From contig CAMVNL010000003.1 of NCBI GenBank assembly GCA_947168785.1, forward strand, positions 1 through 22,618: DNA of 22,618 bases, written 5' to 3'. Below are positions 1 through 7,846 of this stretch, piece after piece (position 1 is the first letter of the stretch; every line of letters begins with the position of its first letter). This stretch comes from an uncultured Clostridia bacterium (lineage in GTDB: Bacteria; Bacillota; Clostridia; Oscillospirales; Acutalibacteraceae). The notes beneath the pieces are model-generated. The model ran no database searches. It had not been told where the DNA came from and saw nothing but the letters and a program-made list of their open reading frames with translations. Made by a program: the position numbers and the translations under genes.

Positions 1-26
1 AATACAAGTCCTTCGAGGGCACGCAG

Positions 27-860
27 GTGATCCCCCTGATCCCCCGCATCGTCACCACCACGGACGTCTTTGAGGACGGCTACCCCGCCGACCGGGCGGC
101 CGACCGGCTGGCGGCCCTCGGATATGAGGGCATCGACATGGGCTTCGACTACTGGGTCTTTGAGGGCTCCCCCTTCCTGGCGGACGACTACCTGACCTGG
201 GCGAAGTCCCTGAGGGAGCACGCCGACGGGCTGGGTATCCCCTACACCCACGCCCACGCCCCGGGCGAGGCGGACGACTACGACTGGGCGGTCCGCTCCA
301 TCCGCGCCGCCGCCGTGCTGGGCGCAAGGTATTTAGTGGTCCACCCGATATTCCAAAACGCCGACGGCAGTACCATCAACGGCAAGCTCCAGTTCCTGTC
401 CGTCAACGCGGCGGCGATCAAAAAGCTGCTGCCTGTTGCGCAGGAGTGCGGCGTGGTGCTGCTGTCCGAGAACATCCTGTGGGGCGCTTCCGCCGACCCC
501 CGCATCATCGCGGACCTGGTCAAACGGGTGGATTCCCCCTGGTTCGGCTGGTGCTTCGACGTCGGCCACGCCCACTGCTGCGGCTATGAGCCGGATATCC
601 TCCGCAAGTGCTCCGTCGCGCCACTGTCCCTGCACATTCAGGATAACGACGGCAGCGGCGACGGCCACCTGATCCCCGGCGACGGCACCATCGACTGGGA
701 CCTGTTCCTGGCGGTGCTGAAGGAGATCGGCTATCTCGGCGACTGTGTGCTGGAGGCCCACCACCAGAGCCTTGAAGCCCCCGACGCGGAGCGGGACGCG
801 ATCCTCGCCCGTCTGATGGAGACGGCAAAGACCATGCGGGACCGGATGCGCTTTGACTGA
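27..860 (+). CDS. Sugar phosphate isomerase/epimerase, xylose isomerase-like TIM barrel
   Basis: This 277-residue protein belongs to the AP-endonuclease-2/xylose-isomerase-like TIM-barrel family, whose members isomerise or epimerise sugars using a divalent metal. The expected metal and catalytic residues are in order: E148 (LLSENI), D178 and H181 (FDVGHAH), H203 (LHIQDND), the D212-G-H214 pair and E243 (VLEAHH). There is no signal peptide, so it is cytoplasmic. I chose the GTG at 27 because GAGGG sits at 15-19 and the first beta strand (RIVTTTDVF) then starts near residue 7, as usual in the family. The frame stays open to the left edge, so a start outside the window is not excluded. The exact substrate cannot be read from sequence. 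Confidence 0.85.
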   Translation: MIPLIPRIVTTTDVFEDGYPADRAADRLAALGYEGIDMGFDYWVFEGSPFLADDYLTWAKSLREHADGLGIPYTHAHAPGEADDYDWAVRSIRAAAVLGARYLVVHPIFQNADGSTINGKLQFLSVNAAAIKKLLPVAQECGVVLLSENILWGASADPRIIADLVKRVDSPWFGWCFDVGHAHCCGYEPDILRKCSVAPLSLHIQDNDGSGDGHLIPGDGTIDWDLFLAVLKEIGYLGDCVLEAHHQSLEAPDAERDAILARLMETAKTMRDRMRFD

Positions 861-904
861 CGCGAAGGCGGAGACGCAAATGGAGAAACCGTGGATCCGC
901 CCCA

Positions 905-957
905 CAGGCGGCCGGGATTCGGCAAACAGTCCCGCATGAAATCCCTATTGCCGCCTG
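905..957. other. Imperfect stem-loop downstream of the isomerase gene
   Basis: AGGCGGC (906-912) pairs with GCCGCCT (950-956), and just inside GGGATT (914-919) pairs with AATCCC (940-945). The hairpin starts 45 bases after the isomerase stop, so it could be a 3' stabiliser or a terminator, but no T-tract follows on the plus strand. This is a pairing seen by eye, not a folded energy. Confidence 0.4.
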
Positions 958-1002
958 CATAAAGATCATGGTCATTTACTGCTCTACCAATTAATACTTG
1001 AA

Positions 1003-1089
1003 GATTTCTGCTTGTCTAAACGCCGCAATACGGCGTCAGAAATCCTCGACAGGCGACAGCCTGTCTTGCGGTTTCTTCCTTGTCTTGCG
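1003..1089. repeat. Nested and adjacent small inverted repeats with a direct repeat
   Basis: GATTTCTG (1003-1010) pairs with CAGAAATC (1037-1044) and encloses CGCCG (1021-1025)/CGGCG (1031-1035). Next comes GACAGG (1048-1053)/CCTGTC (1060-1065). The 9-mer TGTCTTGCG occurs at 1062-1070 and again at 1081-1089. No known riboswitch or RNA gene is recognised. This stretch and the stem-loop at 905-957 fill most of the 341-base gap before the GH66 operon. Confidence 0.4.
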
Positions 1090-1112
1090 ACGTTTATCCG
1101 GCGCATAAATAA

Positions 1113-1142
1113 TTCACGATTAAATTGGTGGAGCAGTATAAA
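1113..1142 (+). promoter_or_regulatory. Candidate sigma-A promoter of the GH66-GH16-GH76-GDPD operon
   Basis: A -35-like TTCACG (1113-1118, 4/6) and a -10 TATAAA (1137-1142, 5/6) are 18 bases apart. This puts transcription start near 1150, about 50 bases ahead of the GH66 start. It is the best match in the gap, but assigned by eye only. Confidence 0.4.
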
Positions 1143-1201
1143 CAAAGATAACTGCCGCTGTAAATAGAATACAGCTCCGTTTCGTCAAGGAGGCTAAGGG
1201 G

Positions 1202-3142
1202 ATGAAACAATTCACAAAACAGTTTTTTCTGCTGTTTCTGTCGCTGGCGCTGCTGCTCGCCGCCTGCGGCACGCCCCCGGCGGCTTTTGCCCGAAGGCCT
1301 CCCGTCGGTGAGACGGAGACCGCAGCTCCGGAAACCTGCGCGCAGGTTTTTTTTCGGCAGATCATGACGCGGCTTTCCATGCTGTGCGAACTGCTCAGGC
1401 GCCTGTTCGGTACTGACGAAACGGAAGACGCCGGGGGAACAGACGTGATCCGCGACGTGACCGTGGACAAGTCCCGGTATCTGCCCGGAGAGCAGCCGCA
1501 GGTCTCGGTGACGCTGTTCTCCGGGGAGGACATGTCGGCAAAACTGACCGTCAGAGCCATTCACTTTGCGGAGACGGTTTTCAAGGAGACGATACCGGTC
1601 GAACTGACAGCCGGCGAACCCGCAACGGAGGCCTTCACCCTGACGCTGCCGGAAACGGACTTTACCGGCTATGCGGTGGAAGCGTACCTCCGGCAGGGGG
1701 AACAAACGGTGGATTGCGCCATGACCGCCGTGGAAGTGGCCTCCGACTGGTCCCGCTTCCCCCGGTACGGCTATCTGACCGACTACACCGCCAAATCCCC
1801 GGAAGCGCTTGACGCCGTCATCGACCGGCTGAACCGCTTTCACATCACGGGCCTTTTCTTCTACGACGTGATGGACCGGCACGACCGGCCGCTGGCGGGA
1901 ACGGCGGACCATCCCGACGCCGCCTGGCAGACGCTGGCGCGGCAGAACGCATCTTTCTCTTCGGTCAAAGGGCTCATCGACCGGGGACACGCCCGGGGCA
2001 TGAACGCCTATCTTTACAATCTGCTGTTCGGCGCGTATCAGGATTATGAGGCGAGCGGCGTTGACCGTTCCTGGGGACTGTTCCGGGACCCGCAAGCGAA
2101 GCAACAGGACTACCACGGAGAGCTGCCCGGCGACTGGGAGACCCAGCGCATCTACCTGTTCAACCCCGCCAACCGGTCCTGGCAGGACCATTACCTGAAA
2201 GTGACCAAGGATGTGCTGGGGGCCTTCGGCTACGACGGCCTTCAGGCGGATTCCCTCGGCGGCAGAGGCGCGCTTTACGACGCGGAAGGAAATGAAGTGA
2301 ATCTGGCGGAGGCCTACGTGCCGCTGCTGAACCGCATACACGACGAGCTGGGGACGAAGGTGATTTTCAACCCGGTTTCCGGCTATGGCAGCGACGAGAT
2401 GCTCTCGCGGACCGATTACGATATCATGTATGAGGAATTCTGGGAGAGCGACGGCAAGGAGTACCGGGATCTTCGCGATGAAGTGTACCGCCTGCGGGAA
2501 AAGATGACGGATGACAAGGGCGTCGTGCTGGCAGCCTACATGGACCGCGGAAGTTCCGCCGACGCCTTCAACCCCGCCGGTGTGCTGCTGACGGACGCCA
2601 CGCTGATGGCCTCCGGCGCGGCGCATCTGGAGCTGGGGGACACGGGGATGTTGAAAAGCGAATACTACCCCGGCAGCACACTGACCGTGGACGAGACGCT
2701 GAACGCGGCGCTGGAGCGGTACTACTCCTTCTCCGTAGCCTATGAGAATCTTCTGCGGAACGCTGCCTTCCGCCCCACGGACAAGCAGACGAAGATCAAC
2801 CTGCTCACGGTGAAGGACAAGCCGAGGAAGAACGCCGTCTGGTGCGTCAACCGGGAGAACGGTAACGGCGACCTGGTGCTGAATTTCCTCAATTTTACAG
2901 GGCTCGAATCGCTGGAATGGATGGACGCGGACGGAACGCAGCCCATGCCGGAAAAACGGACTGACCTGCACGTGCTGCAATACGTGGAGAAAGCACCCTC
3001 CCATGTGTACCTGGCCTCTCCCGACGGCAGCGGGATCATGGAAGAGCTCCCCTTCGCCGAAGGCCGGGACCTCAAAGGAAAATACGTCACGTTCATCCTG
3101 CCGGAGCTGAACGTCTGGAGCATGATGTATATCGTCCGGTGA
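1202..3142 (+). CDS. GH66 family lipoprotein (dextranase / cycloisomaltooligosaccharide synthase-like)
   Basis: This 646-residue lipoprotein has a basic N-terminus, a hydrophobic core and a lipobox LLAAC with the lipidated Cys at 22, so it should be anchored on the outer face of the membrane. After an N-terminal beta domain (about 80-180) comes a GH66 (beta/alpha)8 barrel. GLQADSLGGRG resembles the DQLG-type nucleophile motif of dextranases (D350 here), and YEEFW (410-414) holds the likely acid/base Glu (E411 or E412). IYLFNPANRSW (317-327) is also family-like. GH66 enzymes cleave or transglycosylate alpha-1,6-glucan. The CBM35 insert of cyclodextran synthases is not evident, so plain dextranase is more likely. 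AAGGAGG at 1187-1193 supports the start. It leads a tight operon, 27 bases ahead of GH16. Confidence 0.82.
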   Translation: MKQFTKQFFLLFLSLALLLAACGTPPAAFARRPPVGETETAAPETCAQVFFRQIMTRLSMLCELLRRLFGTDETEDAGGTDVIRDVTVDKSRYLPGEQPQVSVTLFSGEDMSAKLTVRAIHFAETVFKETIPVELTAGEPATEAFTLTLPETDFTGYAVEAYLRQGEQTVDCAMTAVEVASDWSRFPRYGYLTDYTAKSPEALDAVIDRLNRFHITGLFFYDVMDRHDRPLAGTADHPDAAWQTLARQNASFSSVKGLIDRGHARGMNAYLYNLLFGAYQDYEASGVDRSWGLFRDPQAKQQDYHGELPGDWETQRIYLFNPANRSWQDHYLKVTKDVLGAFGYDGLQADSLGGRGALYDAEGNEVNLAEAYVPLLNRIHDELGTKVIFNPVSGYGSDEMLSRTDYDIMYEEFWESDGKEYRDLRDEVYRLREKMTDDKGVVLAAYMDRGSSADAFNPAGVLLTDATLMASGAAHLELGDTGMLKSEYYPGSTLTVDETLNAALERYYSFSVAYENLLRNAAFRPTDKQTKINLLTVKDKPRKNAVWCVNRENGNGDLVLNFLNFTGLESLEWMDADGTQPMPEKRTDLHVLQYVEKAPSHVYLASPDGSGIMEELPFAEGRDLKGKYVTFILPELNVWSMMYIVR

Positions 3143-3169
3143 ATCAGGAGACGAAAAGGAGAACAACCA

Positions 3170-4021
3170 ATGGAATTTGTATCGTTCATAAAGGCGCTGT
3201 GGGCCGCCTTCCTCAGCCTGCTGATGATGATATCCCCCGGCGGCTTCCCCCGCGTTCCCCACGCGAAGGATTTCGAGCTGGTCTGGTCCGACGAGTTCGA
3301 CGGCGACAGCGTTGACGAAACAAAATGGGAGGGCCATTACTGCAACAATACGGAGGCCGTGATCCGCCGCGGCAGCTACTGGCACACGGATATGGCGACG
3401 GTGGAGGACGGCAAGCTGCACATCCGCACCGCCTACTATCCCGAGGGCTACAACGGCAACGGCAAGCCCGGCTGGTACACCTGCGCCCTCGATACCAACG
3501 GCCGGTACAAGCAGAGATACGGCTATTTCGAGACGCGCTGCATCCTGCCCAAGGGCAGCGGGCTCTGGGCTGCCTTCTGGATGCTGTGCGGCGGCATGGG
3601 GAACGTGGGCAACGGCGGCACCGACGGCGCGGAGATCGACATTTTTGAAGCGCCCTATTACACCGCCAGGCACAACCGGAAGGTATCCTCCAACATCCAC
3701 TACGACGGCTACGGCGAGGACCTGCGCAGCACCAACGTCTGCGAGCCCTATCTGCTGCTGAACGACCCCTATGAGGAGTTCAACACCTACGGCCTGGAGT
3801 GGAACGAGGACGGCTATATTTTCTACGTGAACGGCGTCGAGACCGGCCGCAGCAATTTCGGCGGCGCTTCGCAGGTGCCGGAATATATGATCCTCTCCAT
3901 AGAGGTGGGCGGCGCCGACGCCGTGCCCGGCGAAAGCTGGAGCGGCAGCATCCTGACCACAGACGATATGCCCACCGATTTCATCATTGACTACGTGAGA
4001 GCCTATCAGTACAAAGACTGA
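3170..4021 (+). CDS. GH16 family endo-beta-glucanase (laminarinase/lichenase-like)
   Basis: This 283-residue GH16 beta-jelly-roll enzyme shows the family start LVWSDEFDG (38-45) and the catalytic EIDIFE at 155-160 (E155 nucleophile, D157, E160 acid/base). WAAFWML at 133-139 is a typical substrate-cleft strand. GH16 proteins of this type hydrolyse beta-1,3- or mixed beta-1,3/1,4-glucans. The protein is a single catalytic module with no carbohydrate-binding module. The N-terminus has a hydrophobic stretch (about 6-22) with no lipobox or clear AxA cleavage site, suggesting an uncleaved anchor or an atypical signal peptide. AAAAGGAG just upstream supports the start. It lies 27 bases after GH66 and 24 before GH76, in the same operon. 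Confidence 0.9.
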   Translation: MEFVSFIKALWAAFLSLLMMISPGGFPRVPHAKDFELVWSDEFDGDSVDETKWEGHYCNNTEAVIRRGSYWHTDMATVEDGKLHIRTAYYPEGYNGNGKPGWYTCALDTNGRYKQRYGYFETRCILPKGSGLWAAFWMLCGGMGNVGNGGTDGAEIDIFEAPYYTARHNRKVSSNIHYDGYGEDLRSTNVCEPYLLLNDPYEEFNTYGLEWNEDGYIFYVNGVETGRSNFGGASQVPEYMILSIEVGGADAVPGESWSGSILTTDDMPTDFIIDYVRAYQYKD

Positions 4022-4045
4022 CCGCAACAGAAAAGAGGAACCGCC

Positions 4046-5254
4046 ATGATGCAGAAAATACTGGCCTTTTTCCTGAGCGTGATGATGTTTTTCTCCACGG
4101 GTTTTTCCACAGGGAAGGTCTCCATTCAGCAGGCGGCGCAAATCGCAAAGGACCCCTGCGCGGCCGCCGGGTGGGAGCTGACGGAGCTGCTGATGCGTCG
4201 ATGCAGCAACCTTGTCACCCATAAGCTCTACAAACGGACCAACGAAAAGGGTTCCCCCACCGTGTGGCCCGCCGCGTCGTACATCGAAATGCTCTGCGAC
4301 GCTTACCGGCTTTGTCCCGCCAACGTCAGCCTGAAGCTGCACTATGCCGACGCGCTGACTAAGGTGCTGGACCGCTACAAGGTGGAAAACGCCCGGATCA
4401 ACGCCCCGCAGGGGACCTATGACGGCGTGACCTACTATAACGCCTCCGCCGGGGGCGAGGGCGATTTCTATTACGACGACAACGCCTGGATCTGTATCCA
4501 GCAGCTGCTGGGGTACCGGAATCTCGGCAAACCTGAACTGCTGGCGGACGCGGAAAAGAACCTGGCGTTTCTGTGGACCGGCTGGGACGATGCGCTGGGC
4601 GGCGGTATTTACTGGTCCAGTGAATTTCTGGGCAAGCACGCCTGCGACAACGCGCCCATCGCCATCGCGGAGCTGCTGGCCTATCAGATCACCGGCAAGG
4701 AAATCTATCTGGAGCGGGGAAAGCTGCTCTACGACTGGATGAACGCCGCCCTGCGGGAAAACGACCTCTTCAGCGACGCCATCCTGCTGACCGGCGAAAT
4801 CAGCGAGTGGAAAGGGATCTATAACCAGGCCACCATGATCTACGCCGGCAGCCTGCTGTATGAGATCACCGGCGAGCAGACCTATTACGACCTGACCGCC
4901 GCCACCGTCAACGCCACGCTGGACCTGATGTTCGAAGTGACGGAGGAAGAAGACGGCGCGGCCCGCGTTACCATGCGGGAGAACCCCATCTTCAAATCCT
5001 GGTGCGTGGGATGGCTGGCCCGCAGCTACGTGAAATTCTACGAGACTGACCCGCGGAAGGACACGCTGCCGCTGGAACGGCTGACGGCCGTTCTGACCGA
5101 CGAACTGGCCACCAGGGACGGCGACGGGCTGTACGATCCCTTCTTCTGCTCGGGCGGCGCCGACCCGGAAAGCTATACGGAACTGTTATCCCAGTGCGGC
5201 GTGGCCGCCGCCTTCCTCTGTGCGGGGTATTATACCGCCCTGCTGAAAGAATAA
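4046..5254 (+). CDS. GH76 family alpha-1,6-mannanase-like glycoside hydrolase
   Basis: This 402-residue protein has the (alpha/alpha)6 toroid pattern of GH76. The family's paired catalytic aspartates appear as YYDDNAW with D144 and D145. Further conserved parts are GGGIYW, the KHACDNAPIA stretch that lines the cleft, and YNQATMIYAGSLLYEITG. Known GH76 enzymes are endo-acting on alpha-1,6-mannan, as in yeast mannan backbones or mycobacterial mannans, and some act as GPI-anchor transglycosidases in fungi. The N-terminus is hydrophobic (about 4-20) without a lipobox, so export or membrane anchoring is likely. AGAGGA precedes the ATG. It is 24 bases after GH16 and 25 before the phosphodiesterase gene, so co-expression is very likely. 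Confidence 0.85.
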   Translation: MMQKILAFFLSVMMFFSTGFSTGKVSIQQAAQIAKDPCAAAGWELTELLMRRCSNLVTHKLYKRTNEKGSPTVWPAASYIEMLCDAYRLCPANVSLKLHYADALTKVLDRYKVENARINAPQGTYDGVTYYNASAGGEGDFYYDDNAWICIQQLLGYRNLGKPELLADAEKNLAFLWTGWDDALGGGIYWSSEFLGKHACDNAPIAIAELLAYQITGKEIYLERGKLLYDWMNAALRENDLFSDAILLTGEISEWKGIYNQATMIYAGSLLYEITGEQTYYDLTAATVNATLDLMFEVTEEEDGAARVTMRENPIFKSWCVGWLARSYVKFYETDPRKDTLPLERLTAVLTDELATRDGDGLYDPFFCSGGADPESYTELLSQCGVAAAFLCAGYYTALLKE

Positions 5255-5279
5255 CCGGATAAACGGAAGGGAGACGCTT

Positions 5280-6020
5280 ATGTTATATTTTACCGCTGTT
5301 TTTTCCAAACTCATCGCCATGCTGCTTTCAACGATCTTCATGATCGGGTTGCCCATGGCCGGTATGCCCGCGCCCACCCTGCGGGGCGGCGTTACGATCA
5401 CCGCCCATTCCGGCGCCGTGGGTCTGCCGGATAACTCCATCGCTGCCATGGCGGCCGGCGCCGCCGCAGGCGCGGAGATCGTGGAATTCGACCTCAACTT
5501 CCGGGCGGACGGCACCCCGGTGCTCTCCCACAACGACCCCGGCGAGGAGGAATGCGCCACGCTGGAGGAGGCCTTCGCGTTTCTGGCGGCCAGCCCGCAC
5601 CTGCAGGCCAACGTGGACGTGAAGAGCACCGCCTTTATCGACAAGGTGCAGCCCATGGCGCAGGAGGCCGGCGTACTGGACCAGCTCTTTTTCACCGGGC
5701 TGGATGAAACCACCATCCCCATCGCGGCGGCCGCCTGCCCGGACATCCCCTATTACCTCAACGTCAGCAAAGTGGCGGAAGACGAGGATTTCGCCGCTCT
5801 GGCGGACAAGGCCCTGGCGCTGGGGGCCATCGGCGTCAACCTCTACTACCGGAAGGCCTCCCCCGAACTGTCCGCCGCCATGCACGAAAAGGGGCTGCTG
5901 GTATCCGTGTGGACGGTCGACCATCTGGACGAAGCCGTGCAGGCGGTCCGGACCGGCGCGGACAACATCACCACCTACCGTCCCATTCTGGTCCGCGCTT
6001 TGGTTCCCCGCGTCTGCTGA
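5280..6020 (+). CDS. Glycerophosphodiester phosphodiesterase-like protein (GDPD family), membrane-anchored
   Basis: This 246-residue TIM-barrel protein resembles glycerophosphodiester phosphodiesterases, which cleave glycerophosphodiesters to glycerol-3-phosphate and an alcohol. The hallmark order is present: AHSGAVGLPDNS (42-53, normally HRG...PENT), EIVEFDLNFRADG (66-78, with E69 and D71) and SHND (83-86, normally HD). H43 and H84 are retained, but the Arg after the first His is Ser44, and PENT is PDNS. An N-terminal hydrophobic segment (about 3-28) predicts an extracytoplasmic location. It is the last gene of the GH66-GH16-GH76 operon, with AAGGGAG before the start. Its substrate may be a phosphodiester in the targeted glycan or a glycerophosphate substituent. 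The motif changes leave room for altered specificity. Confidence 0.75.
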   Translation: MLYFTAVFSKLIAMLLSTIFMIGLPMAGMPAPTLRGGVTITAHSGAVGLPDNSIAAMAAGAAAGAEIVEFDLNFRADGTPVLSHNDPGEEECATLEEAFAFLAASPHLQANVDVKSTAFIDKVQPMAQEAGVLDQLFFTGLDETTIPIAAAACPDIPYYLNVSKVAEDEDFAALADKALALGAIGVNLYYRKASPELSAAMHEKGLLVSVWTVDHLDEAVQAVRTGADNITTYRPILVRALVPRVC

Positions 6021-6048
6021 CGGATAAATTTCATTAAAATAAACGAAC

Positions 6049-6090
6049 AAGGATCCTTGAACAAGAGCGTTCAGGGATCCTTATCTGTTT
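6049..6090. terminator. Bidirectional intrinsic terminator between convergent operons
   Basis: A 14-bp stem with one G-U pair (6049-6062 with 6069-6082) carries a 6-base loop and is flanked by an outer ATAAAC/GTTTAT pair. The plus strand continues TTATCTGTTT and the minus strand reads into a T-rich stretch, so it can end the GDPD operon and perhaps also the phosphatase operon from the right. Confidence 0.7.
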
Positions 6091-6102
6091 ATGAAAGGGG
6101 GA

Positions 6103-6364
6103 TTTGTCGGGATGCTTCGCATCCAGTCGGAAGTCATCAGTCGGAAGTCGGAAGTCCCGAAACCGTCAGGTCCGTAAGGATCATTACACATGCCGGTAGA
6201 AGGAACGTGTACCGAAGAAAGCCTTTATTTGCTTGATGCAGAATATGATTTGCCGTCGCAAGACGGCAAACCGAGGAGCGTAAGCGACCTTATCGGCGCA
6301 AGCCGATTTTGACTTCCGACTTCCCACTTCCCACTTCCGACTCGTCGAGTGCCAGCCCGACAAA
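6103..6364. mobile_element. 262-bp MITE-like element with heptameric terminal inverted repeats
   Basis: The left end is TTTGTCGGG (6103-6111), 13 bases, then the heptads AGTCGGA, AGTCATC, AGTCGGA, AGTCGGA, AGTC. The right end read on the minus strand is TTTGTCGGG (6364-6356), 13 bases, then AGTCGGA, AGTGGGA, AGTGGGA, AGTCGGA, AGTC. Order and spacing are the same at both ends, with about 27 of 32 bases equal in the heptad part. Each 13-base spacer region holds its own small palindrome (GGATGC-TTC-GCATCC at 6110-6124; ACTCG-T-CGAGT at 6340-6350). The interior has two GCAA-loop hairpins (6249-6270 and 6292-6307). No transposase or credible ORF is inside, and no clear target-site duplication is visible. 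It sits between two convergent operons and fills most of the 368-base gap. Calling it mobile is inference. Confidence 0.6.
6249..6307. repeat. Two GCAA-tetraloop hairpins inside the MITE-like element
   Basis: TTTGCCGTC (6249-6257) and GACGGCAAA (6262-6270) form a perfect 9-bp stem closed by GCAA. ATCGGC (6292-6297) and GCCGAT (6302-6307) form a second stem, also closed by GCAA and followed by a short T run. On the plus strand both would be stable GNRA hairpins. They could be RNA structure or weak termination signals. Confidence 0.55.
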
Positions 6365-6388
6365 CTCGCACTTTTCTTTTCTCTTCGC

Positions 6389-7795
6389 TTACGCGGCTGC
6401 GTCCATGGTGTAATCGCCGACGATGGTATCATAGGCTGCAATGGCTTCCGTAAACCGGGCCGTCAGGGCGTCTTCGGCGTACAGGCCGTCCGCTGTGCGG
6501 GAAACCTCCGGGAGCTCCACCGGGTACACCACCGGGGGATGGGCCAGGTCCAGCAGGGAGAGGCTGCGGAGCTGCGCGGTGCTCTGGTAGACCAGGTCCA
6601 CCGACCAGAAGGGCGCGCCGTCCTGCGACAGCCAGCGGGAGAACACCAGCTTGCAGCCGATGGGGGTCTTTTCCACCGTCTCCGGCAGGTCGTATTCCGT
6701 CACACCGAGAGAGGCCAGCACGCTGCCCACGTTGGAATCGTGTCCGCACAGGAAGGTGAAGACCCTGCCCTCTTGCTTCATTTCGGCGGCGATCTCCTGC
6801 AGCAGCGGGTGCGCCACGTTGGGGGCGATCAGCGGGGAAGTGAACAGTACGTCGCCGTAGACGTCCTTGATCTCGCTGATCGTCTGCCAGTCTTCTTTGC
6901 TCAGGGTGTGACCGAAGGCGGCGCGGGTCTCGTCCGCCTCCTCATAATATTGCAGCACCAGCGCGTCGCTGACGGAGCAGGCGGTTTTCAGGGAGCCGCT
7001 CATGCCCGGTTCCGCATTCAGCTCCAGCTTCAGCGTCAGGTCGTCCGTCACCAGCGGCGTCACGTCGCCGTTTTTCCAGGCTTCCGAGTCCTCCAGGTCG
7101 ATCACGTCGGCCAGCAGCGCATAATTGTCCGCAAGCCCCGCGATCGTGTCGTCGAACCGCTGGCGGATCTGCTCCTCCGCGGCGGCGCAGTAAGCCGGGC
7201 TGACGAAGGTGAGCTGGGGCGTGAACACCGGGTCCATGGTATCAAATTCCACGTGATATTCCACCGGCAGATTGGCCGTGGGCAGCAGACCCGCGGTGAA
7301 GTATTCCGCCGTGGCGATGGTGCGCTGCTTGGAGTTGGCGTACACCCGCACCGCGTCGCCCTCCGGATGGTAGTTTTCCGGGAAGAGCGATTCCGACTCC
7401 ATCCACTTGCGGAAGTACTGGCCCATCAGGGTCTCCAGCGCGCCGCCGCGCAGGGACAGCTCGCTGGCCCCGGAGCTCCACTGAAACCATTCGTGGGGCG
7501 TGATGGTCCCCAGCATGGAACCGCTGCCGCTGAGGGGCGAACGGATGTTGTGGCGGCTGAGCACCACCACCTTATCCAGCGTGTAGCCCTCATGGGTCAG
7601 GCTGCAGACCGCCCCCTCGGCTTCGTCCGCCGGTTTGTCTGTTTCAGTCGTCGTGTCCGCGGCGGTCGTCTCGATCTCTGCCGCCGGTACTGCGGTCTTC
7701 TTCGGGCCAACCCAGTACACGACCTGCGCGGTCAGCGTACAGGCCAGCAGCAGCGACACGATCATCAGTAATACTTTTGTCCGTTTGTTGTTCAT
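6389..7795 (-). CDS. Histidine acid phosphatase (AppA/phytase clade), membrane-anchored or secreted
   Basis: This 468-residue protein is a clade-2 histidine phosphatase. The catalytic signature RHNIRSP is at 81-87 (nucleophile H82), where Asn replaces the usual Gly of RHGxRxP. The C-terminal HD proton-donor pair is at 352-353 (CGHDSN). Residues 8-28 form a hydrophobic N-terminal segment after a basic start, followed by a Thr/Ala/Asp-rich linker (about 36-60), so the enzyme should act outside the membrane. Relatives release phosphate from phosphomonoesters such as inositol phosphates or sugar phosphates. The ATG is preceded by AAGGAGA. It is the last gene of a minus-strand operon, 51 bases after the GH101-like gene. 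It may finish dephosphorylation begun by the diesterase across the convergent junction (inference). Confidence 0.87.
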   Translation of the reverse strand: MNNKRTKVLLMIVSLLLACTLTAQVVYWVGPKKTAVPAAEIETTAADTTTETDKPADEAEGAVCSLTHEGYTLDKVVVLSRHNIRSPLSGSGSMLGTITPHEWFQWSSGASELSLRGGALETLMGQYFRKWMESESLFPENYHPEGDAVRVYANSKQRTIATAEYFTAGLLPTANLPVEYHVEFDTMDPVFTPQLTFVSPAYCAAAEEQIRQRFDDTIAGLADNYALLADVIDLEDSEAWKNGDVTPLVTDDLTLKLELNAEPGMSGSLKTACSVSDALVLQYYEEADETRAAFGHTLSKEDWQTISEIKDVYGDVLFTSPLIAPNVAHPLLQEIAAEMKQEGRVFTFLCGHDSNVGSVLASLGVTEYDLPETVEKTPIGCKLVFSRWLSQDGAPFWSVDLVYQSTAQLRSLSLLDLAHPPVVYPVELPEVSRTADGLYAEDALTARFTEAIAAYDTIVGDYTMDAAA

Positions 7796-7846
7796 TAGAC
7801 GGTCTCCTTGCGATAGTGGTTTTGCTTTGCTTTTTGCCTCTTTCCG

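Noticed and set aside
880..939. 19-codon frame with GGAG upstream after the isomerase gene
   Set aside because: Too short to support, and it overlaps the stem-loop at 905-957; no recognisable leader-peptide pattern.
1094..4639. Long open frame of 1181 codons on the minus strand
   Set aside because: It lies opposite GH66, GH16 and part of GH76, has no ribosome binding site and shows a shadow composition (His/Val/Gly/Arg-rich). The plus-strand proteins have clear family motifs.
6184..6441. Small minus-strand frame over the MITE-like element
   Set aside because: Its codons are largely the heptamer array and hairpins (giving a Ser/Arg/Lys repeat peptide), and it overlaps the end of the phosphatase gene. 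Not a credible protein.
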